From: DATDAH01 sp963792205
GTDB lineage: Bacteria > Actinomycetota > Acidimicrobiia > Acidimicrobiales > DATDAH01
Reading direction: 5' to 3'
Assembly (NCBI GenBank): GCA_963792205.1
Contig: CAWBVI010000004.1
Coordinates: forward strand, 744,001-808,000
Length of the DNA stretch: 64,000 nt
Made by a program: the position numbers and the translations under genes. Below the pieces are notes generated by a model. The model saw nothing but the letters and a program-made list of their open reading frames with translations, searched no databases and was not told where the DNA came from. This document shows, in pieces, positions 43,538 through 52,085 of this stretch. Every line of letters starts with the position of its first letter. Positions within the stretch are counted from its first letter, which is position 1.

Positions 43538-43929
43538 GAGGCTACGGATGTTTCCTCCATGCTCATCACGTCGACCAGCAAATGGTCGACGGTCCAGTCC
43601 TCGATGCAGCCCCGGAACTGCCGCTTGTTGGTCTCGTCGAGCGTCGGCTGGATGACGAAGCGGAACAGGTCCGGCCCCACCTGCTCCACCGGCCCGACCG
43701 GGTCCGAGTTGATCTCGAGCCGGCAGGTGGCCACCAGCGCGTCCGTGATCTCCTCGCTGGTCTGGGTCGGCTCTTCGCCCCGGGTCTCGACCTCGAGGAC
43801 GACCTCGAGGCGGCTGTCGGGCGGCACCCGCTGATGGGTGGACAGCGTCGCCTCCCGCAGCCCGAACACCAGGACGGCCCCCAGGGCCAGGCCCAACGCG
43901 CCCAGGACCAGCCGCCAGGGGTGCTTCAC
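43534..43929 (-). CDS. small single-helix exported hypothetical protein
   Basis: This 131-residue protein has an N-terminal signal-anchor helix (LVLGALGLALGAVLVFGL) and an extracytoplasmic domain with two Cys (TCRLEI and RGCIED) that could form a disulfide. I do not recognise the family. It starts and ends in ATGA overlaps, so expression is tightly coupled to both neighbours. Confidence 0.72.
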   Translation of the reverse strand: MKHPWRLVLGALGLALGAVLVFGLREATLSTHQRVPPDSRLEVVLEVETRGEEPTQTSEEITDALVATCRLEINSDPVGPVEQVGPDLFRFVIQPTLDETNKRQFRGCIEDWTVDHLLVDVMSMEETSVAS

Positions 43930-44447
43930 CTGACCCCGCGACCGGCGCCCAGGAGCTTGCGGATCTGCTCGTCGTCCGTCCCCGGCACCTCCTGGGCGAG
44001 GGCGGTGACGTCGTCGACGACCAATCCTCCCCGGGGGTAGCTCACCGCCCCCAGGCGCCGGGCCAGATCCTCTTCACCGAGCGGCGTCGTGGTCTGCGAC
44101 GCCACGCGGTCGACCAGCCACGCCACCCCGGAGAGGATCACCCCGCCACCGACGAGGAAGGTGATGAAGACGTTGAGCTGCCGGGTGGACTCCTCGAGCC
44201 ACCGGAACCGGTGCGGCTCGGGCCGGGTGTCGCGCAGGATGGCCAGGATGGCCGGGTCCAGCTTGGTCCGTTCGACCACAGACAGGCGGCGCAGGATGAG
44301 CCCCGTGGCGATGCCGACCTCGGCCATCAGCAGGATCAGGCCGAAGAACAGCGCCCGGTTCCACTCCCACCGGTTCAGCGACACGACCATGTAGAGCAGG
44401 CTGGCGATGGCGGTGCCGATGACGGCCAGCCAGGCGATGGTCTTCAC
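43926..44447 (-). CDS. hypothetical membrane protein
   Basis: This 173-residue protein has two N-terminal helices (TIAWLAVIGTAIASLLYMVV and ALFFGLILLMAEVGIATGL), a cytoplasmic segment, a third helix (FITFLVGGGVILSGVAWLV) and a hydrophilic end. No known motif. GTG 44447 overlaps the upstream stop as GTGA. Operon position suggests a membrane partner of the PEP-synthase-like enzyme or the PAP2 phosphatase; this is inference only. Confidence 0.7.
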   Translation of the reverse strand: MKTIAWLAVIGTAIASLLYMVVSLNRWEWNRALFFGLILLMAEVGIATGLILRRLSVVERTKLDPAILAILRDTRPEPHRFRWLEESTRQLNVFITFLVGGGVILSGVAWLVDRVASQTTTPLGEEDLARRLGAVSYPRGGLVVDDVTALAQEVPGTDDEQIRKLLGAGRGVR

Positions 44448-45094
44448 GTCGATGCTCCCTCCTCGTCGAGGCTCACTTGTCCCGTCTCGCCGTCCACCGT
44501 CACCACCACGCCCTCGGGCAGGTCGTCCACCGCCCCCGCGTAGCCCACCACGGTCGCCACGCCGGCCTCCCGGGCCAGGATGGCCAGGTGGCTGAGCACC
44601 GACCCGGTCTCGGCCACGAGGCCGGACAGGCGACCGATGAGCGGCCCCAGGCCGGGCGTCAGGATGCTGGTGACGAGCACCGACCCCGGGGGCGGATCGT
44701 CGGTGTCGTAGGTGACCGGCCCGGTGCCTTCGCCGCCGCCGGCACCCGTGCCGCCACCCACCTCCTCGGAGCACTGGACCCGGATCGGCAGACCACGGTC
44801 GGACATCTGGAACCACGACGGCAGGGGTGTCCCGAAACCGTGCTCGTGGGTGTTGACCAGGGCGGGCACCACCACCGCCCGCTTGGTGGCCACCGCGGCG
44901 AGGTGGTCGAGGGTGATGTGGCGGATCAGCTCGGGTTCCTGGAGGTAGCCGGACCCGGTCAGCCGCTCGCCGAGGCCCCAGGCCGCCCGCCCCGACAGCT
45001 CCTGCAGCCAACGCACCCGCAGGCGCAGGGCCTCGCGGAGGATGCCGTTCTCGTTGACGTCCTGGCCCCCGTCGCCCAGGTCGACCGCCGTCAC
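44444..45094 (-). CDS. C-terminal part of a PEP-synthase/rifampin-phosphotransferase-like protein (swivelling His domain)
   Basis: Contains the phosphohistidine segment TGSVLSHLAILAREAGVATVVG of PEP-utilising enzymes. The N-terminal region (LRVRWLQELSGRAAWGLGERL) is the linker normally found inside a single RPH/PPS-type polypeptide. GTG 45094 overlaps the previous stop (GTGA), so it may be a separate subunit. However, the same frame stays open upstream as RISRGPILPQEV and would fuse to the preceding gene if a run of six C near 45127-45132 had seven. I favour one gene split by a base error. Confidence 0.75.
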   Translation of the reverse strand: MTAVDLGDGGQDVNENGILREALRLRVRWLQELSGRAAWGLGERLTGSGYLQEPELIRHITLDHLAAVATKRAVVVPALVNTHEHGFGTPLPSWFQMSDRGLPIRVQCSEEVGGGTGAGGGEGTGPVTYDTDDPPPGSVLVTSILTPGLGPLIGRLSGLVAETGSVLSHLAILAREAGVATVVGYAGAVDDLPEGVVVTVDGETGQVSLDEEGAST

Positions 45095-46515
45095 CTCCTG
45101 GGGCAGGATCGGACCGCGCGAGATGCGGGGGGCGTGAGGGCCAGCACGGCCGGGCTGCGGAGCACGATGTCGTCGTCGCTCAGGCCGTCGCGACGGGCCT
45201 CGACGAGGATGCGCAGGGCGACGGAGGCCCCGGTCATCCGGTTGGACCCGGTGTCGGTGAGCATGCCCATCAGGACCTCATGGGCGTGCAACGCCCGCAG
45301 GATGGTCCGGCTGCGGTGGATCAGGGCGAAGAGCTGTCGCGTCGTGAGCCGTTCGAGGTTGGGCACCGCGCTCAGGTCTTCGTCGACCCGCTGGACGAGC
45401 TGTTCGGCGAGCTGGGGCAAGGCGGCTCGTAGCCGACCCACCCGCCAGGCGCCGCGGAGGTGGCGGGCCGCGGGGATCGGGTTCAGCTTCGACAACGCGG
45501 AGCTGGAGGCGCGGATGTCGCCCGCGAGGCGCAGGTCGATCGCCACGCGGCCCTGCACGACGATCACCACCTCGCTGGCCGCCACCTGCGCGGGGGTGGC
45601 CGCCCCGGCCAGGATGACGGCCTCGGACACGGCCTCGCGGAGCGGGACGGCCCAGAGGTCGTCCTCCAGCTCGGTGAGCGGCTCGGGGAAGGTCTCCGCC
45701 ACCGGCCCGGGCCCGTACACCGGGCCCAGGGGGATGCCGCGGACCACGGTGGTGACGGGCCGCGACTGGAGCAGCCAGAGCTGACCATCCTCGTCGATGG
45801 CCCACTCGACGTCCTGGGGCCCTCCGAAGATGGTGGCCACCTCGTCGCCCAGCGCCACCAGCCGACGCAGGTCGGCGGCGCTGAGCGCGACCCCGTCGCT
45901 GAGCTGGGCCTCGAGCACCGCGCCGCGGGTGTCGAGGAGGTAGCGGGAGCCGTCGACCTCGCCGCTCACGAGGGCGTCGGGCCCACCCCGCACCACGGTC
46001 ACCACCCGCCGGTCGCTGCGCCCGATCACGGGATCGATGCCGAACATCACGCCGCCGTAGGCGGGCTCGAGGAGGGGTTGGATGAGCTCCGCGATCGGCT
46101 CCTCGGGCGCTCCCGCCGCCACCCGCGAATCGAGGACCGTGCGCAGGGCGGCCACGAACTCGTCGAAGCCGGCGACGCCGACGACCGACTCGAACTGGCC
46201 GGCCATCGAGGACTCGGCGGTGTCCTCCACGACCGAGGAGCTGCGGACGACCAGGGGGCGACGGTCGCCGTCAGCCCGCTCGAACGCGGCCCGCAGCGCC
46301 GGATGGGTGGCGAGGTCGGCGCCCGCGTCGACGGCATCGGAGAGGGCGGTCGTGAGGACCACGCCCGGGAGCGTGGCCACGCCGGCGGAGGCCGCCCGCG
46401 CCAGGTTGGCCGCCTTCCCCCCGACCTGGGCCACGTCGAGCGCGGCGGGATCGTCGAGCGTGACGACCGGCACACGGTCGTCTGCGGTGGTGATGACGTC
46501 GGTCAACGGCTCCAT
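45091..46515 (-). CDS. N-terminal ATP-grasp part of a PEP-synthase/rifampin-phosphotransferase-like protein
   Basis: Residues about 20-320 are a pyruvate-phosphate dikinase ATP-grasp domain: VGGKAANLARAASAGV, VVRSSSVVEDTAESSMAGQFESV, GGVMFGIDPVIGRSDRR and PQDVEWAIDEDGQLWLLQSRPV. By family it transfers a phosphate from ATP through a His domain to a small molecule (pyruvate, or rifampin in RPH enzymes). The last 11 residues (PASRAVRSCPRR) look out of frame. With the following gene it gives about 690 residues, the normal fused length. ATG 46515 follows AAAAGG. Confidence 0.82.
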   Translation of the reverse strand: MEPLTDVITTADDRVPVVTLDDPAALDVAQVGGKAANLARAASAGVATLPGVVLTTALSDAVDAGADLATHPALRAAFERADGDRRPLVVRSSSVVEDTAESSMAGQFESVVGVAGFDEFVAALRTVLDSRVAAGAPEEPIAELIQPLLEPAYGGVMFGIDPVIGRSDRRVVTVVRGGPDALVSGEVDGSRYLLDTRGAVLEAQLSDGVALSAADLRRLVALGDEVATIFGGPQDVEWAIDEDGQLWLLQSRPVTTVVRGIPLGPVYGPGPVAETFPEPLTELEDDLWAVPLREAVSEAVILAGAATPAQVAASEVVIVVQGRVAIDLRLAGDIRASSSALSKLNPIPAARHLRGAWRVGRLRAALPQLAEQLVQRVDEDLSAVPNLERLTTRQLFALIHRSRTILRALHAHEVLMGMLTDTGSNRMTGASVALRILVEARRDGLSDDDIVLRSPAVLALTPPASRAVRSCPRR

Positions 46516-46565
46516 CGTGCACCTTTTCAAGGTCGGAGGCCTCAGAACTGTTCCCGGGGGCCGGT

Positions 46566-47681
46566 TCAGGAGTTCGACGCCAGCAGGCAACGGCGGGCGA
46601 AGGCGACGACCGACCGCCCCTCACCGGCCGGCCCCCCGGCGCGGCGCTGGCGTCGGGCACCGTTGCCGTCGCCGAGGATGCGCCGCACCGCGGCCGTGAC
46701 CCGTGCGGTGTCGTCCAGCTCGTCCAGGGCCGGCCTGACGTGGTCGAGCAGCTCGGCCACCGCCTGGTCGGCGGGAACCGTCCGGGCCGTGACGGGCGAT
46801 ACCAGCTCGTCGTCGAGGCCGTAGCGGGCCGCCCGCCACATGGCCCCGGACAGGACCGCCTCCGGCACGGGCGTCCCGTTGGACCGCCCCTGCTCGACCT
46901 CGCGGACACCGGTCCGCACCAGCGCCCTGGCCAAGCCGGCCAGGCCGACCACCTCGTCGACCGTGAGGCTCACGTCGCCGACGCGCACCTCGAGGGTCGG
47001 GAACCGCACGGACGGCCGCAGGTACCAGTAGAGGTGCGTGGCGTCGTCGATGGCCCCGGCCGTGCGCAGGTCGTCCACGATCTCGGCGTACGCCGCCCGG
47101 TCGTCCAGGGCGGGGGGCACGCCCGCCGTCGGCCACCGCTCCCAGACCTCGTAGCGGTAGCTGTCGTAGCCCGTGTCCTCGCCCTCCCAGAACGGCGAGT
47201 TCGCCGAGAGGGCGAGCAGGACGGGCAGCCACTGTCGGGTCCGGGTCATCACCGCCACCAGGAGATCGGGATCGGCGACGCCGACGTGGATGTGGCACCC
47301 GCAGATGACCTGCTGGCGGGCCACGACCTGGTACCGGGCCTCCATCTCGCGGAAGCGCTCCCGGTCCATCTCGACCGCCTGCTCCTGCCACGAGCTCCAG
47401 GGGTGGGCGGCCACCGGGAGGATCGCACAGCCCATGCCGGCCGCGGCGCCGTCGAGGTCGCGGCGCAGATCCCGGAGCTCGCCGTCGAGCTCGTCGAGGT
47501 CGGCGCAGATGGAGGTCGCGGTCTCGATCTGGCAGCGGTTGAGCTCGGCGCTGACCTGCTGACCGAGGAGGTCCCGGGCCGCGGGCAACAGCTCGTGGGA
47601 CCGGGGCGCCAGCGCGCCGCTGGCCCGGTCCACGATCAGGAACTCCTCTTCGACCCCGAGGGTCACGCCGTCCGCATCCAT
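46566..47681 (-). CDS. YbdK-type carboxylate-amine ligase (glutamate-cysteine ligase 2 family)
   Basis: This 371-residue protein begins with LGVEEEFLIVD, the nucleotide-binding start of the GCS2 family, and shows CGCHIHVGVADPDLL, LLALSANSPFWEG and RFPTLEVRVGDVSLTVDE. It forms an amide bond using ATP; in actinobacteria the exact substrate is often uncertain. ATG 47681 has AGGAG about nine bases upstream. A 12-bp palindrome (ACCACCGGTGGT, 47714-47725) lies upstream, between it and the divergent membrane protein. Confidence 0.88.
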   Translation of the reverse strand: MDADGVTLGVEEEFLIVDRASGALAPRSHELLPAARDLLGQQVSAELNRCQIETATSICADLDELDGELRDLRRDLDGAAAGMGCAILPVAAHPWSSWQEQAVEMDRERFREMEARYQVVARQQVICGCHIHVGVADPDLLVAVMTRTRQWLPVLLALSANSPFWEGEDTGYDSYRYEVWERWPTAGVPPALDDRAAYAEIVDDLRTAGAIDDATHLYWYLRPSVRFPTLEVRVGDVSLTVDEVVGLAGLARALVRTGVREVEQGRSNGTPVPEAVLSGAMWRAARYGLDDELVSPVTARTVPADQAVAELLDHVRPALDELDDTARVTAAVRRILGDGNGARRQRRAGGPAGEGRSVVAFARRCLLASNS

Positions 47682-47820
47682 CCGGCCGCTCCTACCCCGG
47701 TCGGGCGAGACCGACCACCGGTGGTGAACGAACTGCCCCGCTCGGGTGATCGCGACGAACCAGGTCTTCCGGCTCAACGAGCGGGGAGGTAGCGCGCCTC
47801 ACCTGTTCGAGGAGGCAGCG

Positions 47821-48576
47821 ATGACGGTACGAACCACCACGGTCCACAAGGAGACCGTCCGGGAGGCCGGCATGGGCACGGTTTCACCGATCAGCATCCT
47901 GGCCGGCGTGGTGAGCGCCTACGGGGCGTTCGCCATCGTCGCCGCGATCGTCGGCGCGGTGCTGACGGCCGCGGACGCCGACACCGAGTTCCGCACGAAT
48001 GACTGGACGGGCAGCGGCGCGGTAGCCGCTCTGGTCAGCGCCCTGGTGCTCTTCGGCGCCTACCTGTTCGGCGGCTACGTCGCCGGACGGATGGCTCGGC
48101 GCGCCGGAGTCCTCCACGGCGTCCTCGTGTTCCTGGTCAGCCTGGTCATCGGTGCCGCCGTCGGTGGTGTCGTCTCCGCGCTGGCCGAAGGCGACGAGAT
48201 CGAGAGCAACCTGCGCAGCATCGGCATCCCGACGACCACCGACCAGGTCACCGATGTGGCCCTGGCCGGCCTGATCGCCTCGCTGGTCGCCGTGTTCCTC
48301 GGGTCCCTCCTCGGCGGCATGCTCGGCGAGCGGTGGCACACGAAGCTCGCCCGCCAGGTGGCCGACCCGGAGATCGGCCCCGCGGCGGACGAGCGCGAGC
48401 GCATCGCACGCGAAGAAGACGAACGCCACGACCACATCGCCCGAGATGACGCCGTGCGCCGGGACCTCCGGACCGAGACCGACGACGACGATGCGGAGCT
48501 CGACCTCCGCGACGACGACGGCGAGCGCCGTTACACCGAGGCCGAGTGGCGGGCCCGGGAGAACATCAACCGCTAG
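47821..48576 (+). CDS. hypothetical four-helix membrane protein with acidic tail
   Basis: This 251-residue protein has four helices (about residues 20-45, 65-85, 93-115 and 145-170), the second and fourth rich in Gly. A long cytoplasmic tail follows, dominated by Asp, Glu and Arg (EREEDERHDHIARDD-like). It resembles TIGR04086/YrzE-type proteins of unknown function. ATG 47821 has GAGGAGG five bases upstream. The 3' end overlaps the convergent acetoacetyl-CoA synthetase by 4 bp. Confidence 0.75.
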   Translation: MTVRTTTVHKETVREAGMGTVSPISILAGVVSAYGAFAIVAAIVGAVLTAADADTEFRTNDWTGSGAVAALVSALVLFGAYLFGGYVAGRMARRAGVLHGVLVFLVSLVIGAAVGGVVSALAEGDEIESNLRSIGIPTTTDQVTDVALAGLIASLVAVFLGSLLGGMLGERWHTKLARQVADPEIGPAADERERIAREEDERHDHIARDDAVRRDLRTETDDDDAELDLRDDDGERRYTEAEWRARENINR

Positions 48577-50489
48577 TCCGCCAGCTCGGGGCGCGCCCGG
48601 AAGTGCTCGAGCGCCTCGGGATTGGCCAACGCCTCGACGTTGCGCACGGGTTCTCCATGGATCACGGCCCGGACCGCGAGCTCGGTGATCTTCCCGCTCC
48701 GGGTGCGGGGGATCTCCGGCACGGCAACGACCCTGGCGGGGACGTGCCGCGGCGTGGTGTTCTCCCGGATCCGGCGGCGGATGCGGTCGCGGAGGTCGTC
48801 GTCGAGGACCGCACCCTCCCGGAGCACCACGAAGAGCACGATCCGGGTGTCGCCCGCGTGCTCCTGGCCGACCGCGAGGGCCTCGGACACCTCCGGGACC
48901 TGCTCGACCTGCCGGTAGATCTCGGCCGTCCCGATGCGGACCCCGCCGGGGTTGAGGGTGGCGTCGGAGCGCCCGAAGATGACGAGGCCCCCGTGCTCGG
49001 TCCACTGGGCGAAGTCGCCCTGGTGCCAGGTGCCGGGGATCCGCTCGAAGTAGGCCGAGCGGTACCGGGAGCCGTCGTCGTCACCCCAGAAGCCGAGCGG
49101 CATCGAGGGGAAGGCGTTCCGGCAGACCAGCTCGCCCTTCTCGCCCGGGGGCCGCGACGCCCCCTGCTCGTCGACCACGTCGATGGCGAGGCCGAGGGCC
49201 GGGCGCTGGATCTCCCCCCGGTGCACGGGCGCCGTCGGATCGCCGGCCACGAGGCAACCACAGAGATCGGTGCCGCCCGAGATCGAGGCCAGGTGCACGT
49301 CGACCTTCAGGTGGCCATATACGTAGTCGAAGCCTTCGGGGACGAGCGGAGAGCCCGTGGAGGTGATCGTACGGATCGAGACCAGGTCGTGGGTGCGGGC
49401 GGGTTCGACCCCGCTCCGGTCGAGGGCGTCGATGAACTTGGCCGACGTGCCGAAGAGGGTGATCCCCTGCTCGTCGGCCAGGTCGAAGAGGGCCGCCGGC
49501 GGATGGGCGGGCGAACCGTCGTAGAGCACGAGGGTGGCCCCGGAGGCCAGCCCGGACGCCAGCCAGTTCCACATCATCCAGCCCGCGGTCGTGAAGTAGA
49601 AGACCCGGTCGCCGGGACGGACGTCGCAGTGGAGCTGGTGCTCGACGAGGTGCTTCAGGAGCACGCCGCCGGCGCGGTGCACGATCGCCTTCGGCCGGCC
49701 CGTGGTCCCCGACGAGTAGAGGACGTACCACGAGTGGTCGAACGGGTACCGCTCGACGGCGAGCTCGGCGCCGGCGTGGGTCGCGAGGACGTCCGGCCAG
49801 GCATCGGTCCCCCGCGGCGCCGTCCCCCCGAGATAGGGCACCACGATCGTGCGCTCGAGGCCCGGCAGCCCCTGCCGGATCTCCTCGAGGCGCGGCAGGC
49901 AGTCGTTGACCTTGCCGCCGTACACGTAGCCGTCGGCCGCCACGAGCACCTTCGGCTCGATCTGGCCGAACCGGTCCAACACCCCGGCCGTACCGAAGTC
50001 GGGCGACGTGGAGGAGAACGTGGCCCCCACGGCCGCCGTCGCCAGCATGGTGACGACCGTCTCGGGGATGTTGGGCAACCAGGCGGCGACCCGATCGCCG
50101 GGCCCGACCCCAGATCCCCGGAGCGCGGCCGCCACCGCGGCGACCTCGGCCCGCAGCTCGTCCCAGCTCACCGTCCGACGGCGCCCGTCCTCGCCGGCTT
50201 CGATCAGCGCGGCCCCGGGACCGGCGGTGGCCAGGAAGGTCTCCACCACGTTCAACCGGGCTTCGGGGAAGAAGCGGGCGTCGGGCAACGTGTCCCCGGG
50301 AACGAACGCGACGGTTCCCTGGTCGCCGACGACACCGCAGGCGTCCCAGGCCGCCGACCAGAACGCGCCGGGATCGGCGACCGACCAATCGTGCAGCGCC
50401 TCGAACCCGGAGCGGCCCTGGGCCTCGGCGAAGACCTGGAGCCGGCTGCGGGCCACCCGGTCCTCGTTCGGGATCCACAGCGGCGCCAT
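48573..50489 (-). CDS. acetoacetyl-CoA synthetase (acetoacetate-CoA ligase)
   Basis: This 638-residue adenylate-forming enzyme has the AMP-binding loop YVLYSSGTTGRPKAIVH, TAGWMMWNWLASGL, SGGTDLCGC typical of acetoacetyl-CoA synthetases rather than acetate enzymes, and the catalytic Lys in RTRSGKITE near the C-terminus. It activates acetoacetate (ketone bodies, possibly from PHB turnover) to acetoacetyl-CoA. ATG 50489 is the natural start (APLWIPNEDRVARSRL). Confidence 0.92.
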   Translation of the reverse strand: MAPLWIPNEDRVARSRLQVFAEAQGRSGFEALHDWSVADPGAFWSAAWDACGVVGDQGTVAFVPGDTLPDARFFPEARLNVVETFLATAGPGAALIEAGEDGRRRTVSWDELRAEVAAVAAALRGSGVGPGDRVAAWLPNIPETVVTMLATAAVGATFSSTSPDFGTAGVLDRFGQIEPKVLVAADGYVYGGKVNDCLPRLEEIRQGLPGLERTIVVPYLGGTAPRGTDAWPDVLATHAGAELAVERYPFDHSWYVLYSSGTTGRPKAIVHRAGGVLLKHLVEHQLHCDVRPGDRVFYFTTAGWMMWNWLASGLASGATLVLYDGSPAHPPAALFDLADEQGITLFGTSAKFIDALDRSGVEPARTHDLVSIRTITSTGSPLVPEGFDYVYGHLKVDVHLASISGGTDLCGCLVAGDPTAPVHRGEIQRPALGLAIDVVDEQGASRPPGEKGELVCRNAFPSMPLGFWGDDDGSRYRSAYFERIPGTWHQGDFAQWTEHGGLVIFGRSDATLNPGGVRIGTAEIYRQVEQVPEVSEALAVGQEHAGDTRIVLFVVLREGAVLDDDLRDRIRRRIRENTTPRHVPARVVAVPEIPRTRSGKITELAVRAVIHGEPVRNVEALANPEALEHFRARPELAD

Positions 50490-50567
50490 CCCTCGTTCTT
50501 AGCGTCCGCCGACGCTCCGACGTCGCGAACTAGCGTTCCGGCCGCCGGCGACGCGAGGGAGGGAACC

Positions 50568-51350
50568 GTGCGACGCGTGCTCCTGGGGTCGCTCGCCGCC
50601 ACGCTGGCGCTCGGTTGGCTCTTCGCGGGCGTCGCCTCGGCCCAGGACGGCGAGGCCGACGAGGTCACCACCGAGGACCCCCTGGAGCTGATCCGGGAGC
50701 AGGTGCCCGAGGGGGCGCCCGGGCAGTTCGACCTGACGGCCGCCGAGGAGCGGTTCGGACGCCTGGTGCGGGATTTCGACGACACCACGTCGGTCGACAT
50801 CGGCGACGGGTCGACGCTCACCGGCCGCTGCGGCGGGATCGCGATGTCCTACGAGGAGAACGGCGACCTGCTCGATGCCGCTCTGGACGCCGGCACCGGC
50901 GACCCCCCGGTGGACGTGCTCGACGGCGGGCAGGCCTTCACCGCCGACAACCCGTTCGAGGTCGATACCCGGGGCGTGGTGGCCTACTTCGGGTTCATGC
51001 CCCGCCGGGGGGACGGCCCCATGGACCACAGTTGGGAGATCCGCACCGCGGGGGTCAGCCTCGACGAGGGCGGCGATCCGAACGCCGCCGGGAACAACCG
51101 CAACGCCGGCCTCGTCGACATCGGTGAGCAGCTCCCGTTCGCCTTCTCGCTCGACGCCGAGGTCGAGGGGCGCCTGACCTCGGAGAACCTCGCCGACTGC
51201 GCCGGCGCCGGCCACGTCCGCTTCACCGGCGGCAACCCGCTGGTCAGCGTGCCGGGCGCCGTGGGCACGGTCACCCTGCTGGGCGGTGTGTTCGGCCTCC
51301 TGTTCAACGCCCGCCCCGCCGTCACGTCCAAGGTCTGGGGGCCCGGATGA
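50568..51350 (+). CDS. secreted hypothetical protein with C-terminal membrane helix
   Basis: This 260-residue protein has an N-terminal signal peptide (RRVLLGSLAATLALGWLFAG, cleavage expected after VASA), an acidic linker, a domain with two Cys (TGRCGG and LADCAG), and a C-terminal hydrophobic stretch (VGTVTLLGGVFGLLFNA). I do not recognise the family. GTG 50568 follows GGAGGG; TAGCGT at 50531-50536 may be its -10. The next small gene overlaps by ATGA, so the two are probably one membrane-associated unit. Confidence 0.78.
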   Translation: MRRVLLGSLAATLALGWLFAGVASAQDGEADEVTTEDPLELIREQVPEGAPGQFDLTAAEERFGRLVRDFDDTTSVDIGDGSTLTGRCGGIAMSYEENGDLLDAALDAGTGDPPVDVLDGGQAFTADNPFEVDTRGVVAYFGFMPRRGDGPMDHSWEIRTAGVSLDEGGDPNAAGNNRNAGLVDIGEQLPFAFSLDAEVEGRLTSENLADCAGAGHVRFTGGNPLVSVPGAVGTVTLLGGVFGLLFNARPAVTSKVWGPG

Positions 51351-51595
51351 GCGAGTACGAGAACCTCTTCGCCGAAGGCACCGGCACACCCGAGGCGGAG
51401 CGCGACGACGAACCGTCGGTCGAGTACCCCGTGGTGCGCGGCGGGCTGTGGGGCCTGTCCCTCGGGTTCGGCCTGGCGATCTACGCGCTCATCTTCCGCG
51501 TGATCGAGCTGCGGCTCACGACGGTGCTGCTGATCGTGCTCGCGGGGGTGGTCGTCGGCCTGCTCTGGAGCCGCTTCGGCCCCGTGAAGCGCTGA
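51347..51595 (+). CDS. small two-helix membrane protein
   Basis: This 82-residue protein has an acidic N-terminus (about 30 residues) followed by two helices (GLWGLSLGFGLAIYALIF and TVLLIVLAGVVVGLLW). No known family. Start overlaps the stop of the secreted protein gene as ATGA, indicating coupled translation and possibly a joint complex. Confidence 0.72.
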   Translation: MSEYENLFAEGTGTPEAERDDEPSVEYPVVRGGLWGLSLGFGLAIYALIFRVIELRLTTVLLIVLAGVVVGLLWSRFGPVKR

Positions 51596-51606
51596 CCGGC
51601 GGTCAG
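51592..51606. terminator. stop-codon hairpin between small membrane protein and usp
   Basis: CTGACC, loop GGC, GGTCAG: a perfect 6-bp stem whose arms carry both convergent stop codons. No T tract, so weak at best. Confidence 0.35.
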
Positions 51607-52064
51607 TCCTCGACGTCGTCGCGGACGACGAGCACGGGACAGGACGCATGGCGGACCAGGCGGTCGGAGACCGACCCGAGCAGGGCCCGCTTGATCCCAC
51701 CGCGTCCCCGCGAACCGACCACCAGCACCGTGGCCCCGACCTCACGGGCGAAGAGCGCGATCTCGGTGCCGGGGTCACCCATGGCGACCTGGCGCTCGGC
51801 GTCCGGGAGCCCCAACGCCTCGACGACGTCGTGCAACAGCTCCTCGCCCTCCCGCACGCGGACGTCTTCGAGCTCGGTCAGCTGCTCCGGGGTCATCGTC
51901 CCGCCGGCGGCCCCGGACACGCCGGTGACCAGGGTCGGATCACTGCCCTCCACGACCGTGAGCACGATCGTGCGCCCGCCCGGCGCCAGCCGGGCCAGCC
52001 CCGTCGCCGCCGCCCCCGTCGAGCTCTCGGACCCGTCCACGCACAACACGACGACCTGGTCCAT
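51603..52064 (-). CDS. universal stress protein (UspA family)
   Basis: This 153-residue protein starts MDQVVVLCVDGSESS and has the ATP-binding Usp signature GSRGRGGIKRALLGSVSDRL followed by HASCPVLVV. It is a single Usp domain, probably ATP-binding, with a role in stress or dormancy. It lies 21 bp upstream of the icd stop side and is read in the same direction as icd. Confidence 0.92.
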   Translation of the reverse strand: MDQVVVLCVDGSESSTGAAATGLARLAPGGRTIVLTVVEGSDPTLVTGVSGAAGGTMTPEQLTELEDVRVREGEELLHDVVEALGLPDAERQVAMGDPGTEIALFAREVGATVLVVGSRGRGGIKRALLGSVSDRLVRHASCPVLVVRDDVED

Positions 52065-52085
52065 GCGCAGAGTTTGCCCGGTCGA

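Noticed and set aside
47736..47786. Inverted repeat CCCCGCTCG / CGAGCGGGG in the gcs2 upstream region
   Set aside because: The arms are 33 bp apart in very GC-rich DNA; no clear function could be assigned.
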